Shown piece after piece: positions 49,070 to 62,058 of a stretch of DNA of 64,000 nucleotides. The notes below the pieces were generated by a model. It saw nothing but the letters and a program-made list of their open reading frames with translations. It searched no databases and had not been told where the DNA came from. Origin of the DNA: Aphis gossypii (Eukaryota > Arthropoda > Insecta > Hemiptera > Aphididae); NCBI RefSeq assembly GCF_020184175.1, contig NC_065532.1, forward strand, positions 25,420,001-25,484,000. The letters run 5' to 3'. Made by a program: the position numbers and the translations under genes. The first letter of the stretch is position 1. Every line of letters starts with the position of its first letter.

Positions 49070-49540
49070 CCGTTTGCGCGGGAACGTCACTGGACCGTAA
49101 GAGAAAAAAAAGTGTATTAATATGATGATGACTACGACGACCGCGACGCGTAAATATTACTATTATGTATGTATATAATATTATTTACTGCAGTTTGGCG
49201 CGTGCGGAGACTTGCCGGCTGCTGCCGTTGGGGCCACGCGTGTTGCCGTCGCATCTGTTGCAGGCCTACAGGCTACGGTTACGCTAGACGGAGATCAAAA
49301 CGTACGCGCATATGTGCTATTATTGTTATCGTACGTAGTACAAACTACGTATAAAAGTAATTTATTATGCAGTCGTTGTACGCGCTTCGGTAGATCGAGT
49401 TCGTGGTCTCTTAAAACTGGAGAGGTCCGACAAATGCGCTGTCGCGTATACTTTTATCGTCGGATCCCAATCGGCTCCCGTCTATTGTTTGCTTATTTCC
49501 AAACGGCTCCCGTAGAAAAAAAATTAAATTAAAGCTCAGT
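49070..49540 (+). promoter_or_regulatory. CpG-rich island with TATA box: candidate promoter
   Basis: About 470 bp rich in CG dinucleotides inside a long AT-rich region. TATAAAAG at 49350-49357 is followed 21-30 bases later by AGTCGTTGTACGCGC, a plausible start. Overlapping open frames of 61 and 106 codons (49169-49354 and 49212-49532) are likely due to the scarcity of AT-rich stops. The next well-spliced exon downstream on the same strand is at 52949-52992, so the two could form one transcript. Confidence 0.4.
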
Positions 49541-50200
49541 CATGTCAGTTTACAGTACACTTCAATTTTTAAAAGAACTAGAGTTCAGTAGGAGATAAAT
49601 TTTCATCTAGTGAATTAACACGTATGAATTATACAAAAAAAAATGCCTAATGTATATGTTTTTTTTTTTGTATTTCCACTTTTATATTTTGTACGATATT
49701 TATAGTGGCAAATAATTTGATGAATGGTGGATATTTTTGAGTATTAAATAATAAAATATATTATACTATGGATCCGTTAGCCGTCAGCTAAGTCGATTTC
49801 ATGCAGTTAAACGTAAATTTCTGCAAAATTCGATACACGAGTAGCACCACAAAAGAGGTTTTTTATATTAGTGCGGCGTGGGTGACCGTTCAAATAATAT
49901 TATAAACACGCACACATTTATTTTAGTTTTAAATATCCATGGGCGTAAAAAACAACACGCACAATCGATTATAATTTTGTTGAGTTAACAAACGTAAAAA
50001 CAATAAATGTTTCTTGTACAATTACATGTCAATGTCTGTTTCTTATCGTTTGATAAGTAAATGTTATCTATTTTTTACTGAGATTATTTATTTAATTTTA
50101 CACAATTAATATGATTGATAAAAATGTAATGACTGTCAATTGAATATAATTTATTCCATCCTTAAATAAAAAATTATATTTATTTTATAGTGTATTATCT

Positions 50201-50634
50201 TTAAGAGAACGCCACACCCGCATGTGTTGTCTCCGTTTTACATAAAAGCAACATAGCAAATTTTCGTTCAGCGGAATCAATTTTATGCTTTACCTATTAT
50301 CAAATCCCAAGGTAATAACTAATAATATTATCTAGGCATTTCGTAGGATTTTACATATATTTCAATTTTTAAGCGAGTTAAGTTATAATTATAGGTATGA
50401 AATATTAAAATTTTAAAATGCTCGTAACTCACTTAAAAATTATACCATCAATAAAAGGCTACAAGACGACCTAGATAATATTATTACCTTTAACTTTTAA
50501 ATTTAATAATATGTAAATTTACTATAATTTTAAAGTTAGGTTAACAGCTTAAAATTGATTTTGTTGAACTAAAATTTTCTATGTTATATGTATGTAAGAC
50601 GGAGACAACATATGCGGGTGTGTCATCCTCTTAA
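50201..50634. mobile_element. Full-length foldback MITE flanked by TTAA
   Basis: Starts TTAAGAGAACGCCACACC and ends, reversed, TTAAGAGGATGACACACC. The match goes on through GCATGTGTTGTCTCCG against GCATATGTTGTCTCCG, and corresponding words continue to the centre near 50400 (for example AAGCGAGTTA against AAGTGAGTTA), so the whole 434 bp can fold on itself. TTAA at both outer edges suggests a piggyBac-like target site. No coding frame. Confidence 0.8.
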
Positions 50635-50986
50635 GCATTTACGGGTTTGCGCATCTTTTATATTTTCTAATTGTTGAACACTTCATAATTTATCTTATTT
50701 TTAATCACTTAATTAATACGTGTACAATCAATATTTAAAAAAGATTCTTTACTAAAATGTACACATAGGATTTATATTCTATAATATACCTACATATTAT
50801 AGTATTATCACTGTTATCTACTGCAGGTACTTATGGTATATGAAAATTAGCTATCTATATTTATATTTCATAAATGAGATAAAAATCAACTATATATATA
50901 CACATCGGTTATCGAATCTTGGTAGTTAGTTTAAATTAATATTTAAACATATAGTATATAATATAATATATGTATACGTATATATA

Positions 50987-51004
50987 TGTGTGTGTGTGTG
51001 TGTG
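50987..51004. repeat. (TG)n microsatellite
   Basis: Nine TG units directly following a TATA-rich run. Confidence 0.9.
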
Positions 51005-52948
51005 TTAATCGTTTATACCTATGTTGGTTAGTTAAGTTTATTTTTTAGTATGTTCGTAAATATATTTATTTTTACTTCCTTGTAGATATTTACTATAAAT
51101 CGTATACCTACTTATTAATATTATATTATATTATATTTATATCCAGCGTTAAAATCACTGAATTTGTTAAAATAGTATTATTGAATTTTACGTGTTAAAT
51201 TTTTATATATAATACATATCCCCCCTATTTTGTAATCGGAAGTGGGACACAACTGTGTTGCCGCGTAGATGGTTTGTCATCATATATATATATATATGTA
51301 ATATGAGTTTGTAACGGTTTTTCGCCCCATCGTGATTTGAGGGTGCGTGAGTTTGCAGGCCCCCTTTCAATTATTTTCCATAGGTCACAATGATTCCCAA
51401 ATATGCATTTTGCTCTATACTAAAAATAATTTTTTTATTCGCCTATTACAAAAAACGGTTAATATTCATAATTATTTTAAAATTAATGAAAAAGGTTATA
51501 ATTTAAAATAATATATAATTATATTAAATAAAAATACCAATTTTAAATTTCAATATCGGTTTTAAACTAAAATTATAACGAACTTTTTTCTGAAATTCTA
51601 AATTTTATTATTCTATCAATAGTTAACTATCACTATTAAATTTATCTACAGAAAACTTTTAAATGACTATTAAAAAGTAACTATAGGTAATTCTTAATGC
51701 TCTAATCTAAAGTTATATAATAAAGGTGAATTATATACTTACATTTTACAAGCACTAATACAAACCTTTATTAGGCTTCATAATTGTATATAATATATAT
51801 ACTTTTATGCCCAACAATTATTATATTGTAAACTGTGAAATATTAATTTTACATAATAACTGTTTATAATGTTTTTATAAATTGGTAAATTATATTAATA
51901 TTTTTTAAATGTTTACTTATCATTATATAAGAATATAACTACTTGCATAATTTAATCAATTTTTATTTGTGTTTTCCTTAATAACCCTTATATATTATCT
52001 ACATAGGTATTTCATATTAACATATTATACGTAAATCGTTATACCTAATAGGTATGTCTTTTTGTTTCCGCCAGCATATTTTTTATAATAAGTATCTACC
52101 TAAGGGAATGAACACGTCAATATTACTCCATTTACACTCGTATATATGAATGCCGAATGCGGGATAACGGACAAAACCGAATTGCGATAAATAAATAATA
52201 AAATATACAGGGGGTATAATATAACGTATTAAAATAATGCAAATATAGATTAATTAAATTATTAAATGTCCTTTCAATATAATTATATTAAACAATTTAT
52301 AGTAATATACTGCAACTATATATATCTAATAGATCGCGCGCGATTACAATATTTTAAAATATGTGTCAGTATAGTAATAATGATTATTATCATCGTCGAT
52401 AATTTAAAATTATGCAATCACAAACTTTGGATTCTATAACATATAAGTAACAGACAAATAAGGGAAGTTCACTGTAATTATATGGATAATTTTTTTGCTA
52501 TTAATTATTATACACTTCTTATACATGAATAATATATTATATAGGCATATTATAATACACGCAGTATATGGTATAGTATACCTATATGCTATAATATAAT
52601 GGCTATACCACTCCAGTTTTTATAAAAATTAATTAGAGGTGTCTAATGTCTATGTTTATTATATTTATTTTTTTTACGGTAAAATATGTTTGGTGATGAA
52701 TAGGTTATAGTTTAGGTTATTTTATATTTCATTACAACTGACTATTATTGAGACAGTTAACCCAGGTCTCATACCTGATTATAAATTACTACTAAATAAA
52801 TATAACCCGTTGATCTACATATTTTCAAGTTTTTTCTTGGATTTTTTTCAATTGTATAACTGTTGATTTAAATTTATTTAACTTGTTTGATGTGTTATAA
52901 TTTATATTACCATAATATTCGTATACTTACTACACCGTTTTTTTTCAG
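51005..52948. other. Gene-free AT-rich stretch
   Basis: No coding exon. An (AT)n run lies at 51282-51298. A less AT-rich patch at about 51225-51410 with CCCCCC and GGCCCCC words looks like transposon debris. Confidence 0.4.
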
Positions 52949-52992
52949 ATTGATTTGAAGATCCAATGTTGGATGTCTTTATCATGCACTTG
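52949..52992 (+). other. Candidate 44-nt exon with a possible start codon
   Basis: A pyrimidine-rich acceptor (CCGTTTTTTTTCAG) and a consensus donor (CTTG|GTAAGTAT) bracket 44 nt. An ATG at 52966 opens nine codons to the donor in phase 0: MLDVFIMHL, hydrophobic enough to be the beginning of a signal peptide. No downstream exon was identified in the window. It could be exon 2 of a gene promoted from 49.4 kb or 39.5 kb, or a non-coding exon. Splice sites are good; the coding role is inference. Confidence 0.4.
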
Positions 52993-54164
52993 GTAAGTAT
53001 ACCTTCTATATTGTTCTTATGTGTTAAAGTTATTAATTTGTGTATATAATTTAAGTTATATAGAAGTGAATTGCTTACCAGCGATGCAATTTAATCGCTA
53101 TAACTAAAAAAATAATTAGGTAATTGTTATAATTCCTACAATTTTTACTTTAAACAATATTATTAGAATATATAACTAAAGTACAAATGTACAATTAACA
53201 TAAAAATCATTAAACGTAATTCTTATTGTACATCCTGATGACAAATTTAAATATTTAATCTAATAAAATAGTACGATAATAGTTAAATCGTGATGTTGAT
53301 AGGTATTTAATAATGATATAATGGTGTCAAATGAAAGATGGGTATACCGTAGGTCATATAAATATATGGGTATAAAATATTAATATTAATATTTTTTATA
53401 TTATTGTTAACAACAGGCAACTCTATACAAGCTGATAAATAAATATCAGTTTTAAATCTCAAATACGTATCTACTCTAATAAAGTAATAACTCTAAATTA
53501 TTAAAAAGAATCCTTTTAATATTATGATTATGTCAATCCTTATTTTACCATAATTTAATATTCGTGATCGACTTTGTCAAATATGAACATAATTTTTAAT
53601 AAACCATTATACCAGTGGTAAGCTGGTTTATATACCCTGTGCTCGGGCTACACTATAGTCTATATTATGCTTAACAATAATACGATTTTAAATTTATTCA
53701 CACATATATTTACAAATATATTATTTAAAATAAATGAAGAATGGTTACATTTTACCTATTATCAAAAGTAGATATCTGCATTAAAACAAAATTTGTAAGT
53801 TAATAATAGGTAACCTCTAAAAATGTATAATAACTAAACCTTAAAAATAGTTTTTTTTTTAAATATTTAAATAAATTTAAGTAGGTAAATTGTAGGTATA
53901 GTAAATAAACATTTTAATGGTAAACGTTAGAAAATGAATACACCATGATAAATATATTATCGATTTGTAGTTGGTTAGTATAAAACATTTTTCGTCGTGA
54001 CATCACTGCTGGGTGCTATATTTTATCCATATTGTCCATTCAACACTGGTCTACCAACCATTGTAGTGACTATATTAATGTATAAACTAAATGCATACAC
54101 ACGTATATACTATATAAGTAATATAAACCTGAGTTTTTCCCTCCACGTACCAATTGTGATTTCA

Positions 54165-54440
54165 TTATTTACTGAGCACGTCAATTGGGATGCGAACGAT
54201 AGTAAAATATTTATTACACATAGTAAACAGGAAGGTCTCCGTGATCGTACATGTCCTGGGGAATGAACCATTGTTGGTCAGAAACGGGCAAGAGCAGAAT
54301 TCATAATGAGAGCGCGACGCGCGGGTGTGTTGCCCTTTGAAAAATGTACCGCAGTTACGCACAACACAACTGATCTTGAAATACCTGCTGCGGTTTTTAC
54401 GAAAAATGAATTTCCTCTTATATACCATTTTATAACCATA
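54165..54440. other. Isolated GC-richer patch
   Basis: About 275 bp with CpG-containing words such as GAGAGCGCGACGCGCGGGTG. Open frames exist on both strands (53997-54266 plus, 54165-54428 minus), with no recognisable product. It could be a conserved regulatory element or an old insertion. Confidence 0.3.
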
Positions 54441-54599
54441 ATCCGCGTTTTATTGTGTAAAATAAAACAACTTTGATGACAATACGGTTGTGTAAGATCA
54501 TATTGAAAATTAATTTCGTTTAAGATCTACATTTGATTATCTTATTATACATACATAATATACGACCTACCAAGCTATATCATATGATTTATTTTACCA

Positions 54600-54790
54600 G
54601 TGTATATTACAGACCTTCTAACCCGGGGGGTATCGTAAATATTCAAGGGGGTATGCCTTAGAAATCGCATCACAATATACAATTTACGTAATAATTTCAT
54701 AACTTTTTTCGAGGGGGTATACATTTTTCTCCGAAGGGTATTACTCCCCTCTCTGTCACCCCCCTAAAATAAACACTGTATTTTACACAA
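54600..54790. mobile_element. Fragment of a G-run DNA transposon
   Basis: Blocks CCCGGGGGGTATCG, CAAGGGGGTATGCC, CGAGGGGGTATACA and a final GTCACCCCCCTAAAAT give internal repetition and a C-rich right edge, the usual look of decayed hAT ends in such genomes. No coding content. Confidence 0.35.
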
Positions 54791-57656
54791 AAAGTAACGG
54801 CATTTTAATGATTTTATCCTTAAAAATATTTATTACATCCGAATTCTTAATCAATTAAAAATAATTGTTGTTTCATAGTAACTAATACAGATATAGGAGC
54901 ACCTGTATTTAACAAGATTTCAATAAAAGATAACACATCATATGTTTGGGTTACATATATGTGCGTAAATTAATATATTTTAAAGTAAAAATGACTCGTT
55001 GTTCCTCTAGAATTATTATAGGTCTTTAATTTAATCGTTCACAATTTAAAACTTAACTAAATTAATAGGACATAAGAAAAGAATGCATATCAAACCAACA
55101 GATTCTATAAAATAATTGGACCCTATCCAAATGTGTTTCAACATATCAGTTATAATTAATTTAATACTATTCGTAGAAAGAATTAACACCTGATTGTATA
55201 TTATAAAACTATACAATCTTTAAATCTACTTATCTGAAGGTAATTTAATGCAAATAGTATAGGATTAATCATTTAATCTAAAGATGTTCATACTGTTCAT
55301 TAAAATTTACTGGGCTATATAGGAATAGTTTACGAAGATGAGTAGTTAAATAAAGTTATAATACTTATGTTTTATAATTTATAATAGAAGAATTACTTAT
55401 TGGAACAACATTTTGTAAGGTGCCACTTTATTTTTCTCTTATAAACTTTAAATATATAGAACTAATTAAACTATTTACTTCAACTTACTTGATTTTATAC
55501 TCCGAAATTCTCAACAAAAAAATTATTTTTTGTATTTGAAAATAGTTATCTACTTACATATATTAACATAAAAAAATGAATAATAATTGTACTTTAACCT
55601 GTATCTAAAAGTGTGTTCCATAAATTGTGAAAAATGTTTAAGAAAATAACTATTTACCTTTAAAAGAATTAGGTACCTATCCTATTTGTATTTATGATAT
55701 TTTGCAATTATATAAATATAGACATTAGACGTATCACGTATAGAATAGAATCTAAATGTAATTTATATTTGATGAAATAACTTTCATTTATTTAATTATT
55801 AATTTTATGTATTTCTTCAATAAAATATTGATGAAACTTGTTTTCCAAAACTTAACTTTTATTCTAGTTTATTATATTTTATAGATCTTGATAATAAACT
55901 AGTATAATAATTTCTGAGACTAGTTCTGAAATCGTCATATCTTCTTGTTCAATATCAAGTTGATGACTTTCGTTTTTTTTTTGATGAAATTATCTTCGTT
56001 ATTTTTAGCTAACATTTTTAATTAGTTAAACGTTTCCCTTGGAATACCTGGAATACCTATTGCATAATAATTAAATGTATACTTCATGTTATATATGTTT
56101 TTCGTTTCAATTTCATCCTACAATATATTTATATCTTAACTTCCAACTTATAAGCAATAACTCATCAGCACATGAGTTGCGTATCTGTGACAAAATTTAA
56201 AGTTTTAAGATATTATGAATTACAATCCATTATTTAGTATAGGCTTAAAGAAATAAGAAGGAAAATAAATACATATATAACTATAACTATATAAAGATGG
56301 CTGTATTGTAAGTGCTCATAAGTTTTATTTTATATGCATAATACGCTACACAACGAGTGTTTAATTAATTGACTTGATCCCGGACGACGGCCGCAATCCC
56401 CGTCCTTTATACAAACGAGTATGTACTATTCAGGCACAACGATAAAATATATACTCGTATTATACAACTGACAATCTATTACATGATGTTTCCAGGGCTG
56501 ATTCGTTTAGAAATAACAAAACATTATATTATAGTAACATCTTTTCCATAAAACATGATGCCATTTAACAGACAGATATCGCCATTCATATGATGCCGGG
56601 GTGCCATTTATATAAATTATTAAAATATGACCGTTTTAAAATCTGCTAAGAACTTACTATAATAATACTACATTACTATGGGGTTGATAAATGCATAATT
56701 TATTTAAATATTAAATTATTCAGCTAACTTGCGTACATAAATGACTAGGAAGGTGACATCAAATCTAGGTTTATCATTAAGATAACTAGTTTACATGAAT
56801 CCTTAACAGAAGTAGCAACTAGCAGCCACTTATAGATGATAATATTGTCACTAGCTAAAATTTTAGGTTTACCTAATTTTTAAATATCAGTAATAAATTA
56901 TCAATTGTAAATGTAATAATGCATTTGATTTTTTAAGCCATGTCATATAGAATTTTAATTATTTATTATAAACACCCTGCAGTATAAAAATACAGTTAAT
57001 ACATAATTTCAAATTCATCTTTCAAATACAGATTGAACCATAAAAATTCAATACAAATATATTCAAAAAATATTGTTTTATTACTTATAGCCATTAGGTA
57101 CTCAAAAGTGATGTTTAAAAAAAATCAAAATTTTTAACTTTGTTGCAGAAATATTCAATATAAAATTATTTATAGGATTCTTTAATATATAATTTCGAAT
57201 GTTTAAGCTCTGATGGTAAGTGACAGACTGGAATTAAAGGAAAAACTATCTACTTAATGTTTTCTAGTAATTTTGGACAATAAATACTACTTATTCGATT
57301 TGTAAATTTATAAATACGTAAATCTCATATCAGTCTTTAAGTGCCTGTCCACTTCTTATATTATTAATATTTTTTTTACGTATTTTAAAATAATTTGGAT
57401 TGTTTGTTACTAATCATACTTCTTAAATTTATATTTATCATCGAAAACAATGACAGTAAAAATGTATAAATATTTTAAAACATGATTTAATTCAGGCTAT
57501 AAGCGATCGAGTCTTAACTAAAAAATATATCGGAACATAAACAGAATATAAAATTATAAAATATTATGTATGTATACATGTAGAATGAAGTAGGTACTCT
57601 CTGTACGTTTTTATTTGTATTATTATTTTTGCGGTATGCATTTCAAACCGGTTTGA

Positions 57657-57893
57657 TTGCGTATAGTATTCGATACAAATACGCAAAAAAATAACATATC
57701 GCCAAACAGTCGCCCTGCAAAGAAGAAAATAATAGTTGCGACGTTTTTGCCCGTTCTTGGGACGGTAGTAATAGTGTTCACGATGTTTATCCGATACATA
57801 CTTGTACGATGGATGTTCCTGTCTTCTAACAACAATGTCTGCAACTACCTGCATGGTTGTTTATTCCTCTGCCAATACATACTTACTAAATAA
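57657..57893 (+). other. Lone frame with a predicted membrane segment
   Basis: The 78-codon frame contains a Lys-rich stretch followed by 'IIVATFLPVLGTVVIVF' and 'TMFIRYILVRWMFL', a clear hydrophobic span. It has no bracketing splice sites that I could confirm, and overlapping minus-strand frames of 73 and 96 codons exist. It could be a transmembrane exon of a long-intron gene or chance. Confidence 0.2.
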
Positions 57894-58340
57894 AACATAT
57901 AAGACTAATAAATAAACGGGTTTTAGTTGAAACAAAACTTTTTCAAAAATTCAAATTATCTTATGACTTATTTAATAAATTTTCAATTTTGAATAACTAT
58001 CTATTTGAACTTTATTATATTTCAAACAAATTTAGTATACTCGTACAATGATTATATTTAGGCTAAACTCTTTAATATATAAGTATAATATTTTTATTTT
58101 TTGGTAATTCAAGTATTAAAAAAAATTAGTAAGCTTATACGTGTAATAATATATATATATATAATATTGTTGTTATTGTATTATAATTATATAGTTATAT
58201 TATAATATATTAATATATGTACACAAAATTGAGAGAGTTATATATATTAAATAAATAAATATTGAAATACAGACACACACATATATACCATATAGATATA
58301 GATATATTACATAAATTAATATCCTATATCCATGATCACG

Positions 58341-58508
58341 CCACATGTGGTCTGCATATAAATACGGGAAGCAAGCCCATAATATCTAGTCTACCATTCT
58401 AAATTGTAGAACTTATATGTGATATGTGAGCTGTTTCTCGTCTCCACATTGCCACTCACCTCTGGGACTACTGTCCACCGACATTTATTTATAGTAACTA
58501 TGTCTCAG
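58341..58508 (+). promoter_or_regulatory. Candidate TATA promoter with E-box and short first coding exon
   Basis: A palindromic E-box CCACATGTGG (58341-58350) sits just before TATAAATA (58357-58364). About 135 bases later ATG TCT CAG meets a donor-like GTAGAA (58500-58508, phase 0: MSQ). The intervening bases are GC-richer than the flanks. The spacing fits a regulated TATA promoter with a leader of about 110 nt. No next exon was found before the window end. Confidence 0.4.
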
Positions 58509-61500
58509 GTAGAATAATATAATTCAATCTTCAGATTTAACTAAATGTATCTTAGTATATGTTACTTTTAAAAGTTACAAAACTGTTTTAAATTATTTAA
58601 TATTTAATTATTCCATGTTGCGTTAGTTTTTAATTTAAATTATATATACTTTCAAACATTAAAAAAATGTGTAACATCGTAAAATAAACGTAATGTCCAA
58701 TAAGAGATCGTATGGACTCATTACAGTACTATAATTATTAATATTATTATGAAATAAAATAATATATATTTTTAATTTTAATTTAACTTTATTTATTATG
58801 AAAAAAATGTATAAGTAACACCTATATTTAAACACATAAATTTTATAAATTAGGAACATTTAAGTTTAAGATATAAAGCATGGTATATACCTATAGAATA
58901 TACAATTGTAATATATATTTATAGATACCGATTATACGATAGCGACTACTATAGTGAAAAATACAGTCTCATTATAATTTGACGGAAGTGATCGCCGTAC
59001 ATCACGCCTTATGATACACAGCCACACAGGTAAAAGCACCTGTATTATAGTCCTGTATTCCTGTGTACCTATAAAGTAAGAAAAAAATAATATAATGTAT
59101 TAAAAAAAAAAAAAGGAAGAGAATGTCTTTGACTATAAATAATAATAATAAAACTAGCCGGTCTTTCCACACGTGAGGGCCAAAGACCTCCGATGGACTT
59201 ACTGCAGTGTTTACAGTTTACATCATGCCTGATAATATGTCTTGTCACGGTGGGCCGCGCGAATATGTGTACACGAGACACGCAGCATCTACTGTTGATT
59301 TAGCACTCCTAAGTAGTCTGTATGAATAATTTCGTGATAGATGAAAAAAAAGTATTGAGTGTATAATATGCATGCATATTACCTATATAAATACAATACT
59401 ATTTTAATATTCAAAATACTTCTTACGGTTTTTATTCAATAAATTATAAATTTTATTCATATATGTATATAGGTATGTATTAAATAGATTTGTCTAAATC
59501 AAACTATCAAAGAAACGAATATATCTGATTTTAGGTATTTAAAGACATACTATAATATATTATGTCTTATTTTTGGTATAATATATTATAATATTATACA
59601 TTATACAAATTATGTACTATTTGTTGATATTTATAATATAAAGATTATATATTTTTTCTAATATAAAAAAAAGAAACATTTAAATTAACTATTCTTCGTG
59701 GGACACTCAGCACACATCAATTATTATAAATCAGTATGAAATAATTATCCATAGTAATAAAAAAAATATTGGTATATTATATAGTATTATAAGCATTATA
59801 CTATAATAAGTTTAATATAATGATACATGTCCTCACACATTAACATATTTATAATATTATCAATAACAATACAAACCTTTTTTATATGGATTTTCAATCA
59901 AATTTAAATTAATATTAGAATTTCAACTATAGCTACCTATATAATTATATGTTTTTTTTGACAAATAATTAAAAATGTGTATAACGTTTGGATATAATAC
60001 ATATTATAATATGTTGACAAAATCGATTATATATTTAATTAAATGGTAGAATAAGCATTCAATTGTATGCTTAAATAAAAATTCGTTATTACCATTTGAT
60101 TTATATTCTTATTGAATGAATTACTGTGAACTTATGAATATACTAAACTAATGTATATTTTGAATGATTTTATAATTATTATTTTTTTATACTAATTAGC
60201 ATTTACTATATCAATATATTTCAATATATTTATAAACACAAATCAATGAAAATAAATTTAATTAGTTATATTTTAATTATTTTCGTATATCACAAATTTA
60301 TAATTTAGTCTCATTTGCACAATTTTGCTATGATAGTTTCGTCACAGCATATTACTATAATAATAATATTTAGATTGAAAAAAATGTGTGTATGCTGCTT
60401 GTTGTGACTTGTGAATATTACGATTATTTTTTTTTTTACAGTAGGTTGTAGGTGTTTATTTCATATCATCTAGTTAATATACTCGATACTGTCAATAAAT
60501 GCGTTCATCAAATTAAAGCAAATATATAATATCGAAATATTTGGAACTTCAAATCGAATATCTATTTAGTTATTGCAGCTGATATTATATTTTAATATTT
60601 TATATTATATTTTTCAGTAAGTACCTACGAGTATATACTATGATAAAAATCATTATCAGTTAACTGGAAAATAACATTGTATAACAATGGACATAATGTA
60701 ACGGGTTTTAACACTAAAGGTATTCAGTAAAGCCTATACATTCTTATTTTTTTGTTCATAAATGCACTACACGATTTTTCACGACACCTACCGTAGATAT
60801 ACCCACCTATATTTCAGTATGTGAAATGAAATTCTTTAGAAATTCTGTATCTACACAGCCATTAATGTAACAAATTTGTTGTGGACCGTGGTAAAAAAAA
60901 AAACACCTTAGATAACATTACTGTATACCTACTTAAACAATTTTTTTTATTCATAAATTCTTTTTGAAATAAAAATAACATAAAGAGCATTCCATAAATG
61001 GGTAATGGATAAAGTATATAAACATTATTACACTTAAAGTTTTTAAGGCTCTAAACAATGTATATTAAACTGTGAAAACATGTTCAATAGATTTCAAAAA
61101 TCGAACAATAATAGGTTTAACTATAACTTTTTATATAACAATTAAACAAATAAAAATTATAAAAATTATGTATAGATGTTTATTATGTGTATACACTATT
61201 CTTATGCATAAGTATACAAGTTTGTAAATTAAAAATATGTATTTTATTTGATTTAAATACATTATTATACTAGTATTAACAATAGTATAAATGGATTCAC
61301 ACACGAGTATATACGACACATCATAATATTTTATTATGTAGTTGGTTATTATATCATATATTACCATATAGGTAATATATAGAGTTAATATTATGTTTAC
61401 CCTAAAGCTTAGAAAGTATTACCTGTATAGTACCATTGACTATTCGGTTAATAATATTTTCTCACGCCCAGTCAAACGTAAAATTTAAAATAAAAATTGT

Positions 61501-61637
61501 ATATACGATGTAGTTGAATAAATAGTACTGATGTAATGTTTAATTATTCATAGATAATTCAATAAAATTAATTATATTTAATTAATATCATATCATATAT
61601 TCGGATAATATTTATATATCAATATAATATTTACTAT
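58509..61637. other. Gene-free AT-rich stretch
   Basis: No coding exon found. A less AT-rich patch lies at about 58980-59300, with CpG words near 59245-59285 and a minus-strand frame of 70 codons (59069-59281) that lacks support. Confidence 0.4.
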
Positions 61638-61687
61638 TATATATATATATATATATATATATGCAAATTCACGTTTACACGTGAATT
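61638..61687. repeat. (TA)n run followed by a perfect hairpin
   Basis: A TA dinucleotide run (61638-61662) is followed at once by AATTCACGT-TTAC-ACGTGAATT (61666-61687), a nine-base perfect stem with a four-base loop. Likely a cruciform-prone site. Confidence 0.6.
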
Positions 61688-61869
61688 GATTATAAAATAA
61701 TTAATATTTACATTTACATTTTTTTTTTTAATGCAATGTTTTCTATCGCTGTTATTGTTAAACGACCTTCTGAATGGAGATGAATGCGAAATTATAAATA
61801 CCGGTAGTGTAAACACGCATAAATCTTTGGAAGTCATTGAGATATACTACCTACTAAATACTTATTTCA

Positions 61870-62058
61870 ATGGGTACATTTCTGAACGACCGAGAAAGTG
61901 ACCAAACATGTTGTGAGATAACACACTGGCATAAGAGACCCGGCGGGGGCTTGTTGTGCGGAGCAGAATGCTCGCGATTAGAACAATCCGCACTCCACGG
62001 TAAAGGTGAACATTCTTTCTCAATCATAAAATTTATTAAAACAATTACGTATGAATAA
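61870..62058. other. GC-richer patch with inverted repeat, open on both strands
   Basis: Open frames of 62 codons (plus) and 76 codons (minus, 61854-62084) overlap fully. Inside, GTGCGGA (61956-61962) is mirrored by TCCGCAC (61987-61993) around a 24-base loop. The bases stand out by composition. No product recognised; it may be a regulatory element, a small RNA locus or an insertion. Confidence 0.3.

Larger units (their letters stand above)
52993..58340. other. Gene-poor stretch, possibly intron
   Basis: No supported coding exon. Less AT-rich islands are at 54165-54440 and about 56370-56420. Transposon debris lies at 54600-54790. The frame at 57657-57893 is described separately. Confidence 0.4.
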
